64,000 bases of DNA from Treponema putidum (GTDB lineage: Bacteria > Spirochaetota > Spirochaetia > Treponematales > Treponemataceae): positions 1,113,827 to 1,177,826 of the forward strand of contig NZ_CP009228.1 in the NCBI RefSeq assembly GCF_000755145.1. Direction: 5' to 3'. The position numbers and the translations under genes were made by a program. The notes beneath the pieces are model-generated. The model ran no database searches. It was not told the origin of the DNA and was given only the letters and a program-made list of their open reading frames with translations. Of this stretch, positions 53,365 through 62,406 are shown in pieces. Numbering within the stretch: the stretch's first letter is position 1; each line of letters starts with the position of its first letter.

Positions 53365-54682
53365 GGATCTTTTTGAAGCTGCAGCTTCAAGTTCTAAACA
53401 AAATGAACCTCTTGCCTCCAGAATGAGGCCCCTTAATTTGGATGAATATGTGGGGCAGGAGCATATTATCGGAGAGGGGTGTCTTTTAAGGAGGGCAATC
53501 CAAGCCGATAGGCTTTCTTCGGTTATTTTTTTCGGCCCTCCCGGCACGGGAAAAACCACCCTCGCCCGAGTTATCGCAAATACCACCAAAAGCAATTTTT
53601 TAAGTTTAAATGCCGTTTTAGCAGGAGTACAGCAGATAAGGGAAGCTATATCCAATGCTGAAGAAAATAAAAAACTCTACAACCGCAAGACTATTCTTTT
53701 TGTGGATGAGGTTCACCGCTGGAATAAGTCCCAACAGGACGCCCTCCTGCCATGGGTAGAAAACGGTACGATAATTTTAATCGGTGCTACAACTGAAAAT
53801 CCTTATTTTGAGGTAAACAAGGCTCTTGTAAGCCGCAGCCGAGTTTTTGAATTAAAACCTTTAACCGATGATGATCTAAAAAAAGTTGTACAATTTGCTC
53901 TGGCAAATAAAGAAAGAGGTTACGGTAATTGGAAAATAGAATTTGAAGAAGGAGCCTTGGCTCATCTTATTGATACGGCATCCGGCGATGCAAGAAGTCT
54001 TTTAAACGCTCTTGAACTTGCTATTGAAACCAGCGTAGACCATTGGCCCCCTGAAGAAAATTTTAAAATCACGATTAGTTTAAAAGCAGCCGAAGAAAGC
54101 ATCCAAAAGAAGGTTGTCTTATACGATAGAGACGGGGATTATCATTATGATGTTATAAGCGCCTTTATAAAATCGATCAGGGGCAGCGATCCCGATGCGG
54201 CCGTTTACTGGCTTGCCCGTATGATAGCGGCAGGAGAAGACCCAAGGTTTATATTCCGGCGAATGTTAATTTCTGCCTGCGAAGATATAGGGCTTGCTTC
54301 TCCGGGGGCTGTAAGCGTAGTTGCAGGTGCGGCCGAAGCCTTTGACAGGGTCGGTATGCCTGAAGGCAGGTATCATCTAGCCCATGCTGCCCTTTATTTG
54401 GCGACCTGCCCTAAATCAAACAGTGCAGAAGCCTTTTTTAAAGCCCTCGATTGTGTTCAAAAAGAGAATAAAGAAGTGCCTAATCACCTAAAAGATTCAA
54501 GCCGTGATGGAGAAGCTCTAGGTCATGGTGAAGGCTATTTATATCCTCATGCCTTTGAAGGGCATTGGGTCAAACAGCAATACCTTCCGGATGGGCTTGA
54601 GGGCACTCATTTTTATGAGCCGAGTGACCAGGGTTATGAAGGCAAAATAAAACCGGAAATTTTAAAAAAGCGGCAAAGCTAA
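53357..54682 (+). CDS. rarA: Replication-associated recombination protein A (RarA/MgsA)
   Basis: AAA+ ATPase related to clamp loaders that acts at stalled replication forks. 441 residues. Walker A FFGPPGTGKTTLAR (~55), Walker B ILFVDEVHRWNKSQQD (~115), sensor 1 IGATTENPYFEVN (~140), sensor 2 SGDARSLLNALE (~215). The C-terminal tetramerisation domain ends with YLYPHAFEGHWVKQQYLPD and FYEPSDQGYEG. GTG 53357 (VSKDLF) overlaps the upstream lipoprotein end, implying coupled translation; a 16-codon extension in that gene is unlikely to be used. Confidence 0.95.
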   Translation: MSKDLFEAAASSSKQNEPLASRMRPLNLDEYVGQEHIIGEGCLLRRAIQADRLSSVIFFGPPGTGKTTLARVIANTTKSNFLSLNAVLAGVQQIREAISNAEENKKLYNRKTILFVDEVHRWNKSQQDALLPWVENGTIILIGATTENPYFEVNKALVSRSRVFELKPLTDDDLKKVVQFALANKERGYGNWKIEFEEGALAHLIDTASGDARSLLNALELAIETSVDHWPPEENFKITISLKAAEESIQKKVVLYDRDGDYHYDVISAFIKSIRGSDPDAAVYWLARMIAAGEDPRFIFRRMLISACEDIGLASPGAVSVVAGAAEAFDRVGMPEGRYHLAHAALYLATCPKSNSAEAFFKALDCVQKENKEVPNHLKDSSRDGEALGHGEGYLYPHAFEGHWVKQQYLPDGLEGTHFYEPSDQGYEGKIKPEILKKRQS

Positions 54683-54743
54683 AGACTTGCAGCCTTATAG
54701 ATTTACCGCTATTCAACGTTATTGATTAAAAAGTTAAATTCAC

Positions 54744-55772
54744 CTATTCACTCATCAGATAAGCATATAATAGGTTTATAGTTTCTTTATAGGAATCGAT
54801 ATGTGTCCGCTCATAATGATGTGTTGCGTTTACTCCCGGGCCCATACAGGCAAAGTTAATATCAAATCCCTGCAATACGTACATACTTGCATCCGAGCCG
54901 TATCTGAACATAACATCGGTTCTGTAGTTTATTTTATTTTGAATAGCAAGGTTTTCAAGTCTATGCCTAAAACCGAAGTCGTATGGGGTGCGTGAATCCT
55001 TAGCGATGATGGTTACTGCATGTTCATCCGAATTTTGCTCACCTCCGACCGTTCCGATGTCGAGGGCTAATACTTCAAAACATTCTTTAGGAATACCGTA
55101 AAAACCGTGTCCTATTTCTTCATAATTGCTTATAAAAAAATGTGTTGTATAAGCCGGTTTTTCGCCTTTTTCTTTTAGGGCCTTACAAGCGGCAAAAAGC
55201 ATACCGATACAAGCCTTATCATCCAAATGACGGGATTTTATGTAGCCGTCTTCGGTTTCGACCGTGCGGGGCTCAAAGGCTACAAAGTCTCCTATATTTA
55301 CACCAAGAGCCAGAGTTTCTTCCTTTGAGTGAGTTTCCGCATCAAGGCGGACTTCAAAGGTTTCTAAGTTTCTTTCTTCCTTTTCGATAGCTTCAAATAT
55401 GTGAACAGAGGCTTTTTCGGGAAGGCCGGTCCCTGTGATGACCTTGCCGGTTCGTGTAATGATGTAAAGGTTTTCGCCTTCAATGCTGTTAAAAGCTATA
55501 CCGCCTATGGCAGCAAGTTTTAAGCAGCCGTTAGGTTTTATTTGTCGTACCATTGCACCTAGGGTGTCGGCATGGGCTGAAACAACTCTGTGTTTAGCTG
55601 TGTTTTTTCCTTCAATAGTTCCATAAATGGCACCCTTATTCGTTTCGGTATATTTTATGCCTAATGAATCGAATTCTTTTTTTATTCGGTCTATGGCATT
55701 TTTTGTATAGCCTCCGGGACTGTGTATCTGTAAAAGCTCTTTTGAAAACTCAACTGCATATCTGATATTCAT
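54744..55772 (-). CDS. M42 family metallopeptidase (aminopeptidase)
   Basis: A 342-residue dinuclear-metal aminopeptidase of the FrvX/TET group, usually forming dodecamers. Metal and catalytic residues: SAHADTLGAM (His), SRHLDDKACIGM (bridging Asp), SNYEEIGHG (catalytic Glu pair), LALDIGTVGG (Asp), and MGPGVNATHHYERTH (final His). The PA-like insert lies at ~85-160. Cytoplasmic, peptide scavenging, fitting an amino-acid-fermenting spirochaete. Confidence 0.93.
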   Translation of the reverse strand: MNIRYAVEFSKELLQIHSPGGYTKNAIDRIKKEFDSLGIKYTETNKGAIYGTIEGKNTAKHRVVSAHADTLGAMVRQIKPNGCLKLAAIGGIAFNSIEGENLYIITRTGKVITGTGLPEKASVHIFEAIEKEERNLETFEVRLDAETHSKEETLALGVNIGDFVAFEPRTVETEDGYIKSRHLDDKACIGMLFAACKALKEKGEKPAYTTHFFISNYEEIGHGFYGIPKECFEVLALDIGTVGGEQNSDEHAVTIIAKDSRTPYDFGFRHRLENLAIQNKINYRTDVMFRYGSDASMYVLQGFDINFACMGPGVNATHHYERTHIDSYKETINLLYAYLMSE

Positions 55773-55821
55773 AAATTAAATTCTCCTAATTATCTTGTTT
55801 ATAAGTATTTACTGCCGGAAA

Positions 55822-55850
55822 TAAAAAAAACTTCCTCCCTAGGGAGGAAG
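55822..55850 (-). terminator. Terminator of the LysM lipoprotein gene
   Basis: CTTCCTCCC-TA-GGGAGGAAG hairpin (55831-55850); reading the minus strand it is followed by a T8 run (55829-55822). Ten bases after the stop codon of the gene at 55860. Confidence 0.85.
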
Positions 55851-55859
55851 TTGATAAGA

Positions 55860-56390
55860 TTAAAACTCTTTAAGTCTTCGTCTCAAGGATTCGGCTACTC
55901 CTGTTCTAGCTTCGTCCTCATAAATTTTGATACATTTTTCAAACTCAGGTCTTGCAAGCATTTTTGAAGGCGAGTGCTGCATAAAAAGATCAAAATCAGG
56001 GATTAAAAGTTTCATTTTCGGTGTAAGCTTGTCCGGATGTTGAACCTTACCGGGGTTAATTGCCATAATTATGGGGAAATAGTAAGCTTTTTCTCTTGTC
56101 CCATAAAATTTCAAAGCAATTTCGGATAAAGTATCTCCTTGTGCTACTACATATTCCTTTACAGGAACATCTCTGGGTTCTTCAACGACAGGTGTAGGTT
56201 CGGGTTGCGGTTCCGGTGTAGGTTCGGGTTGCGGTTCCGGTGTAGGCTCAGGTTGTGCTTCCGGTACAGGTTCTTCTACAACTACAGGAGCCGGTTTTTC
56301 TTCAGGGGGAGGAGTCGGAGGTGTTCCGCAGCTCGTAAAAATAAAAGAAAAAACAGCCAATAAGGTTAAAATTTTCAAAATGTTTTTCAT
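55860..56390 (-). CDS. LysM-domain lipoprotein
   Basis: A 176-residue lipoprotein: signal peptide with lipobox FTSC (~21), a Pro/Glu-rich spacer (~22-72) built on tandem PEPQPEPT units (24-bp DNA repeats, ~56190-56265), then one LysM domain (VAQGDTLSEIALKFYG, ending MKLLIP) at ~78-130 that should bind peptidoglycan, and a short helical tail. The spacer likely lets the membrane-anchored protein reach the thin spirochaete cell wall. Repeat number may vary between strains. Confidence 0.88.
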   Translation of the reverse strand: MKNILKILTLLAVFSFIFTSCGTPPTPPPEEKPAPVVVEEPVPEAQPEPTPEPQPEPTPEPQPEPTPVVEEPRDVPVKEYVVAQGDTLSEIALKFYGTREKAYYFPIIMAINPGKVQHPDKLTPKMKLLIPDFDLFMQHSPSKMLARPEFEKCIKIYEDEARTGVAESLRRRLKEF

Positions 56391-56514
56391 TTTTTACTCC
56401 TTAAATAATCGATAATTTATAAATTTGCTTTTCTGCAAACTTATAAATTGCTATTTTATTATTATACAACATTATTTAAGAAAAATCAAATAATATCGTA
56501 TATTTTTATAAGTT

Positions 56515-58180
56515 TTATGACAAGCCTTCTATGTTTCCGTTTACAAGGTCAATTCTAACGGCCTGCGGATCTTTCGGAAGTCCAGGCATTCTCATCATAT
56601 CTCCCATAATGGCTACAATCATTTCAGAACCGGAATTTAAAACGATGTCTCTGACATTCATTTCAAAGCCTTTAGGAACGCCGTAAAGTTTAGGATCCGA
56701 TGAGAAAGAGTACTGCGTTTTTGCAATACAAACGGGGAAGCCTGCCATTCCGGCTTCTTCAATCTTTTTAATCATCTTGTCGGCAGCTCCCGAATATGTA
56801 ACATCAGCGGCACCGTAGATTTCTTTACAGATCTTTCCTATCTTTGTTTTGATTGAATCCTTATCTTCGTAAACGAATTTTAAGGGCTTCGACGGATTGG
56901 TTTCGATTGTCTTTACGACAAGCTCAGCAAGTTCAACAGCACCCTTTCCTCCTTCAACAAAGGCATTGTTGACGGCAAAGCCTACACCCTGAGCTTCGCA
57001 GTGCTTTTTAACCAGTTCCAATTCGGAATCAAGGTCATACCCGTATCGGTTAAGGGCGACTATTACGGTTTGTCCGAATTTTTTCATGTTTTCGATGTGC
57101 TTATCCAAGTTTGCAAGGCCTTTTTTGAGGGCTTCTGCGTTGGGTTTGGATATTTCTTTTTCGGGAACATCCCCGTGCATTTTTAAACCGCCCGTAGTGG
57201 CCGCAATTACGGTCAATTTGGGGTTTAAGCCGGCCTTTCGGCACTTGATATCGAAGAATTTTTCGGCACCGAGGTCTGCAGCAAAGCCTGCTTCGGTAAT
57301 TACATATTCACCGTAGGTAAGAGCCGTTTTTGTTGCGATTACCGAGTTACAGCCGTGGGCTATGTTTGCAAAGGGGCCGCCGTGGATAAAGGCGGGTGTG
57401 TTTTCAGTGGTTTGTACAAGGTTTGGATTGATTGCGTTCTTTAAAAGAACTACAATAGAACCTGCAATTCCTAAATCCTTTACGGTTACAGCCTTATCTT
57501 CCGTATCGTAGCCTAAAATAATATTTTCGATTCTGCGGCGCAGATCTTCAATATCTTTTGCAAGACAGAAAATGGCCATAATTTCGGAAGCCGGTGTAAT
57601 ATCAAAGCCGGATTCCATAACTACGCCGTTGCCGTCTCCTAAGCCGGTAACAATTTGGCGTAAGTTTCTGTCATTTACGTCCAGAACCCTCTTCCAAAGA
57701 ATCTTCTTAATGGCCTTAGGTGTTCCTTGAGTTCTGAAGATGTAGTTGTCAAAAAGGGCGCTTATCATGTTATGTGCCGAGGTGATTGCATGGAAGTCTC
57801 CGGTAAAGTGGAGGTTAATGTCTTCCATAGGTAAAACTTGGGCATAGCCCCCTCCTGCGGCACCTCCCTTCATACCGAAACAGGGTCCTAAAGAAGGCTC
57901 CCGCAAAGCTGCTACAGCCTTTTTCCCTATTTTGTTTAAGCCTAAGGCTAGACCGATTGACACGGTTGTCTTCCCTATCCCTGCCTTTGTAGGAGTGATG
58001 GCGGTAACAAGGATTAGATTATTCTTTTTTACCTTTGCATCATCTATAACACTGTAGGGAACCTTGGCTATGTATTTTCCATAGGGAATGACATTATCGT
58101 CATGAATCCCTAAACCGTCTGCAATTTCAGCGATTTTTTTTTAGCTTCGCTTCTCTAGCTATTTCTATATCAGTTTTCAT
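56515..58180 (-). pseudogene. fhs: Formate--tetrahydrofolate ligase, one-base frameshift in an A9 run
   Basis: ATP + formate + THF gives 10-formyl-THF. The frame starts at ATG 58180 ([14 protein letters not shown]) and breaks at the homopolymer 58134-58142 (A9 on this strand); removing one A gives [12 protein letters not shown] and then [14 protein letters not shown] without a stop. The span is 1666 bases, i.e. 555 codons plus one, exactly the usual family length. The rest is intact: [42 protein letters not shown]. The P-loop reads GIGKTT where GEGKTT is usual. It may be a sequencing error, slippage-corrected or phase-variable; the 482-codon remainder from GTG 57963 alone would lack the ATP loop. 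Confidence 0.88.
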
Positions 58181-58354
58181 ACAAATATTATGACATAAAA
58201 AGAGGATATTTACAAGCTGTGATAGTTTTTTTTCACCGAAATAAATGTTTTACAATCGTACCTCTCGTGCCCAAGTGTCAAATGTTTACAGCTTTTCCGG
58301 ACGAGATGTTTTTTCCCCTAAATTTCGGCTTTTGGGGTTTTTGGGGCGGTCTTG

Positions 58355-58462
58355 TATAATTATAAAAAAAATATTATAATCTTCAATCAATACTGCAATT
58401 ACTTATACGGAAAAAACTTTTTTCGGAAGCTGAAGCTTCCTGCAAAAATTTTTTATAGGAGA
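58355..58462 (+). promoter_or_regulatory. glyS promoter and hairpin leader
   Basis: TATAAT at 58355-58360 is the probable -10; the -35 is weak. The ~100-nt leader ends with a 44-nt hairpin: 14-nt arm AAAAAACTTTTTTC (58411-58424), inner stem GGAAGC/GCTTCC (58425-58430, 58435-58440) with loop TGAA, arm TGCAAAAATTTTTT (58441-58454), then ATAGGAGA (58455-58462). The same architecture precedes hcp. The 289-base gap from fhs shows no other feature. No T-box motif is present. Confidence 0.6.
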
Positions 58463-58469
58463 TAAATTT

Positions 58470-59822
58470 ATGGAAGATCATAAAATTTCAATGGAAAAAA
58501 TTGTAAGTCTTTGTAAAAGAAGAGGATTTGTTTTTCAGTCATCCGAAATTTATGGAGGGCAAAACGGTGCATGGGATTACGGCCCCTTGGGGATAGAGTT
58601 AAAAAATAATGTTTCCCGTGCTTGGTGGAAAGAGATGACCCAACTTCATGACAATATCGTAGGGCTGGATGCTGCAATTTTGATGCATCCCCGTACATGG
58701 GAGGCTTCCGGCCATGTTGAAAATTTTACCGATCCTTTGGTCGATTGCAAAAAATGTAAATCCCGTTTTAGGGCAGATCATTTACCTCCTGAAAACCTTG
58801 AAAAAAGAATTTGTCCCGATTGCGGCGGCGAGCTCACCGATACCAGAAAATTCAATCTTATGTTTAAAACTCACATCGGCCCCACAGACGATAATTCAAG
58901 CGTTATCTATCTTCGCCCCGAAACTGCCCAAGGCATTTATGTAAACTATAAAAATATTATCCAGTCAAATCGAATGAAGATTCCATTCGGTATTGCCCAA
59001 ATCGGAAAGGCTTTTAGAAACGAAATTGTTACAAAAAACTTTATTTTTAGAACCTGCGAATTTGAACAGATGGAGATGCAGTTTTTTGTAAAGCCCGGAA
59101 CTGATGACGAGTGGTTCAACTATTGGAAAAAACAACGCTGGGCTTTCTATGAAAAGTACGGGGTAAGAACAAATAAACTTCAATGGCATCAGCACGGCAA
59201 AGATGAGCTTGCGCATTATGCAAAAGATGCTTATGATATTGAATACGAATTCCCGATGGGCTTTAAGGAGCTTGAAGGTGTTCACAACCGTACAAACTAT
59301 GACCTTACACGTCATACCGAGTATTCCGGCAAAGATATGCAATACATTGATCAAGATAACGGAAATGAAAAATATATTCCGTACATAATTGAAACTTCGG
59401 CAGGTCTAACACGGAATGTTCTTATGTTTATTTGCGATGCCTACGATGAAGAAAAGGTTGCAGATAAGGGAAACGATGATGACTGGAGAACCGTATTACA
59501 CTTTCATCCTAATATTGCCCCTATAACCGTAGCTGTTCTTCCTTTGATGAAAAAAGACGGGCTTGCTGAATTGGCCGAAGAAATTCGAAATGAGCTTAAA
59601 GAGGAATTTAAAACCGACTATGACCAGTCAGGAGCTATCGGAAAAAGATACCGCCGTCAGGATGAGGTCGGAACTCCTTTTTGTGTAACTGTAGATTATG
59701 ATTCAAAAGAAGACAATACGGTTACCTTGCGCTTTAGAGATTCTATGGAACAAGTTAGAATTCCCAGAACCGAATTAATTGCAAGAATAAAGACTGAAAT
59801 TAAAAACTATAAAAGAGTATAG
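58470..59822 (+). CDS. glyS: Glycyl-tRNA synthetase (single-chain, alpha2 type)
   Basis: Class II synthetase charging tRNA-Gly, 450 residues, of the dimeric type found in spirochaetes, eukaryotes and archaea rather than the alpha2beta2 type. Marks: RRGFVFQSSEIYGG, GAWDYGPLG, HPRTWEASGH, a zinc-like CKKCKSRF...CPDCGG pair, YLRPETAQGIYVNY (motif 2 region), ETSAGLTRNVLM, and a C-terminal anticodon-binding domain. A CDP-alcohol phosphotransferase gene follows 15 bases later in the same transcript. Confidence 0.96.
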   Translation: MEDHKISMEKIVSLCKRRGFVFQSSEIYGGQNGAWDYGPLGIELKNNVSRAWWKEMTQLHDNIVGLDAAILMHPRTWEASGHVENFTDPLVDCKKCKSRFRADHLPPENLEKRICPDCGGELTDTRKFNLMFKTHIGPTDDNSSVIYLRPETAQGIYVNYKNIIQSNRMKIPFGIAQIGKAFRNEIVTKNFIFRTCEFEQMEMQFFVKPGTDDEWFNYWKKQRWAFYEKYGVRTNKLQWHQHGKDELAHYAKDAYDIEYEFPMGFKELEGVHNRTNYDLTRHTEYSGKDMQYIDQDNGNEKYIPYIIETSAGLTRNVLMFICDAYDEEKVADKGNDDDWRTVLHFHPNIAPITVAVLPLMKKDGLAELAEEIRNELKEEFKTDYDQSGAIGKRYRRQDEVGTPFCVTVDYDSKEDNTVTLRFRDSMEQVRIPRTELIARIKTEIKNYKRV

Positions 59823-59837
59823 TAAAAAGAGCAGAAA

Positions 59838-60839
59838 ATGGAAAACTACTCCTACAGTGCAGAGGACAAGTCATTACTTACGCCTCTGCTCTATAAATAT
59901 TTTGTATTTCCCCTTGTAAGAATTTTACCTGAATCGATTCCGGCAAATATAATAACGGTATTTTCAAACAGTTTTATACTTATTTCTTTTTTTATTGCCT
60001 ATATAAATTATCTGCAGGATACGTATAAATTTTTGTGGCTCATACCGGTTTTGTGTTGGTCATATATTGTAGGGGACTGTTCGGATGGTGTGCAGGCAAG
60101 ACGGACAAAAACAGGGTCTCCATTGGGAGAGTATCTTGATCATTTTTTGGATAGCTTTGTTACGGGATTTCTTACCGGCATTTTAATGCTTTGCTTTAGA
60201 GTTACAAATCCTATTTTGCTTTTTTGTGTATATCAGTTTTTATATTTGGGACAAATAGGAACATTTTGGGGCCGTTTTAAAAACGGGGTGATGCAGTTTG
60301 CTGCTTTTAGTACGAGTGAAGGAATTATGGCGATTTCCCTCATGTCGGCTCTTGCCTCTGTAGGTTTTATACGTGAAGCAAGCGTAAAAAATATTTTGTT
60401 CGGTGTTAGTATTCCATACATAATTATTTTTGCAGGTTTTGGAGCGGCTTGGTTTACGGGTTTAACTGAGATTTTTAAAACTAAGAGGTACAGTATACGT
60501 TTATTTTTGCATATCGTTTTTTCAGCTTTAATAGGGGCGGTTTTAGTTTGGTATGTAAAAGCTTCAATATTTACACAAACTGTAATTATTACATTTTATA
60601 ATGTTCTGTTTATTCAATCGGTACTATCGGCTACGGCAGAAAAATTAAAAGAATCTTTTCCGGATTTTTTAGTGCCTTTAAGTTGTCTTCTTTATTTTAT
60701 TTTTTTTGAATATAGTATTATTATTTCAATTATTCAAGGTTCATATCTTTTAGTTAGAATAGTAATAAGATTTTTAATATTTTTTAAAAAATATAAACAT
60801 TGTTGGTATTGGAAAAATCCTCTCCCTACAAAAAAATAA
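59838..60839 (+). CDS. CDP-alcohol phosphatidyltransferase, choline/ethanolamine phosphotransferase-like
   Basis: A 333-residue polytopic membrane enzyme. The CDP-OH-P motif D-x2-DG-x2-AR-x8-G-x3-D-x3-D is complete: DCSDGVQARR, then GEYLDHFLDS (~80-106). About nine or ten hydrophobic segments and the N-terminal NIITVFS region resemble eukaryotic choline/ethanolamine phosphotransferases, which make PC or PE from diacylglycerol. T. denticola is known to make PC by a CDP-choline route with a different, fused enzyme, so this may be a second head-group enzyme. It follows glyS by 15 bases. Confidence 0.85.
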   Translation: MENYSYSAEDKSLLTPLLYKYFVFPLVRILPESIPANIITVFSNSFILISFFIAYINYLQDTYKFLWLIPVLCWSYIVGDCSDGVQARRTKTGSPLGEYLDHFLDSFVTGFLTGILMLCFRVTNPILLFCVYQFLYLGQIGTFWGRFKNGVMQFAAFSTSEGIMAISLMSALASVGFIREASVKNILFGVSIPYIIIFAGFGAAWFTGLTEIFKTKRYSIRLFLHIVFSALIGAVLVWYVKASIFTQTVIITFYNVLFIQSVLSATAEKLKESFPDFLVPLSCLLYFIFFEYSIIISIIQGSYLLVRIVIRFLIFFKKYKHCWYWKNPLPTKK

Positions 60840-60894
60840 ATAAAAATGCTTTTAAGGTATTGACAAAATCCTGATAAAATAGCAAGGTATACCT

Positions 60895-61464
60895 ATGGTT
60901 GGTCAGATATTTAATGATGAATTTTTAATGTCTCCTGAGATAAAAGATATAGCAGTGTTTGAAATCCCGAAGTTTATAGATGCTGCAGATGATGAAGTGG
61001 TCTCATCAGCTTTGAAAATCTCCAAGGCTTTTGGCCGATCAGCATCTTTTGAAATTTACACGGATGAGACCAAGACAGATTCAGAAAAAAACTTGATAGA
61101 AAGTTTTATGAAAAATATCCGGCTTCTTGTTCAAAAAACATGGGTTGAAAAAGATGATGAAGAATGTAAAGAAGATACCTTGTATAGAATAAATTCTTTA
61201 TGTGAAAAATTGACTATATCTGAAAAACCTTCCGTCTATAAAGAATCATTTGATGAGTGTTTTGCAATTTTGCAAGATGTGGTTGCTCTTCTTTTCGGAG
61301 ATATGGTAAAGGCAGATTCTTTTGTAGAATATGCTTTTCGTATAGACCCTGCTTTCGGTTTTTTTTGGTATTATGTTACACGCCTTTCAAAGGTTGAAAT
61401 TATTTCCGATGTAAAAGCTAGGTATGCCGTTTTGCTTGCGATGTTCTTTTTGGCAAATTTTTAA
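60895..61464 (+). CDS. Hypothetical protein
   Basis: A 189-residue, acidic, mostly helical protein with no motif I recognise; no signal peptide or clear membrane helix, though the last 25 residues are hydrophobic. ATG 60895 is preceded by AAGG at 7 bases. It follows the CDP-alcohol phosphotransferase by 55 bases on the same strand and may be cotranscribed. Convergent with the GNAT gene. Possibly a treponemal lineage protein. Confidence 0.6.
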   Translation: MVGQIFNDEFLMSPEIKDIAVFEIPKFIDAADDEVVSSALKISKAFGRSASFEIYTDETKTDSEKNLIESFMKNIRLLVQKTWVEKDDEECKEDTLYRINSLCEKLTISEKPSVYKESFDECFAILQDVVALLFGDMVKADSFVEYAFRIDPAFGFFWYYVTRLSKVEIISDVKARYAVLLAMFFLANF

Positions 61465-61496
61465 AATAAGCTCTTTTGAATTTTCAATTGTTATTT

Positions 61497-62396
61497 CTAA
61501 AAATATGAGATTCTAAAATCACATGATTCGGTAAATCCTATTTTTTTGTACATTTGCCTCGCAGCCGAGTTTTTAATTTTTACAAAGAGGGCACATTTTT
61601 TTTTATATTGAAAACAGTCGTTTACGAGCATCATCATATTGGCTGTTCCGACCCCCTTGTTCCGGTACTCAGGAATTGTAAAAACTCCGCCTATTTGGTT
61701 CCAGTTAAAACCTGAAGCGTTTATTCCGGCCTTTGAGATATATCGGCCGTTCTTTTTTACTGCATATAGAGCATGGCTGTTTATTCTTTTTTTTAATAGC
61801 TTTAAGCATGATTCATAAGAGGCTTTTACTCCGGGTGCTAAAACCTCCGATTCATTGTAATCTATTTCCATTGGGCAAAGAATTTCCGCATCTTCGATAG
61901 GAGGTTTTAAAAACTCTAAGGTTGACTTTAAATTATGGGAGGCTTTCATACAAAAGCCGTTTGTTTGATTCGGCTTATTTTCACTTAGAGTAAGAAGTTT
62001 ATAGTTTTCAAATCTGGCCGGTACAAGAGATAGGCTTTGTTTTATTAGTTTTTCCAAATAAATGGAAGTGTTTTTTTCTCCCATTACTGAAAGCGGTTCT
62101 GCTTGTTTTAAAAAAATATTTTTGATATATTCTGCAATATCGTCAGTAATTTCTTTAGTAAAACAATGGAGCAAAACGCCGTGGGCTGCCAATAGCAAAA
62201 CACCTATAAATTCTTTATCTCTTGAAAAAAAAGCTTCGGCTTTTATAAAGGTAAAAAAATCTTGATCAGTATCAAAAAATCTTTTTTGCTTTTTCAGACA
62301 TTCGGTAAGGTTTACACAGAGGTGTTCATGGGGAAGAATCAGGTTTATAAACTTGTCTATATTTTTTTTTGTGAGCGGTACATGAAAAAAAATCAT
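61497..62396 (-). CDS. GNAT-family N-acetyltransferase
   Basis: A 299-residue protein whose C-terminal ~110 residues form a GNAT domain: SKAGINASGFNWNQIGGVFT, the acetyl-CoA loop YRNKGVGTANMMM, LFVKIKNSAARQMYKKIGF. The N-terminal ~170 residues are less conserved and may be a second, degenerate GNAT fold. Acceptor unknown. It lies 10 bases downstream of the GH3 glycosidase gene, so the two form an operon. Confidence 0.85.
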   Translation of the reverse strand: MIFFHVPLTKKNIDKFINLILPHEHLCVNLTECLKKQKRFFDTDQDFFTFIKAEAFFSRDKEFIGVLLLAAHGVLLHCFTKEITDDIAEYIKNIFLKQAEPLSVMGEKNTSIYLEKLIKQSLSLVPARFENYKLLTLSENKPNQTNGFCMKASHNLKSTLEFLKPPIEDAEILCPMEIDYNESEVLAPGVKASYESCLKLLKKRINSHALYAVKKNGRYISKAGINASGFNWNQIGGVFTIPEYRNKGVGTANMMMLVNDCFQYKKKCALFVKIKNSAARQMYKKIGFTESCDFRISYF

Positions 62397-62406
62397 TTAG
62401 GTGTTC

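Noticed and set aside
53373-53390. 18-bp perfect palindrome TTGAAGCTGCAGCTTCAA
   Set aside because: Lies inside rarA coding an Ala-rich stretch; no sign of a regulatory role.
56515-57963. Intact 482-codon fhs starting at GTG 57963
   Set aside because: It would lack the N-terminus and P-loop; upstream codons continue the family sequence in frame to the A9 run.
58361-58469. T-box riboswitch before glyS
   Set aside because: No T-box core, no specifier loop pattern and no TGGNACC-like sequence; the hairpin matches the hcp leader instead.
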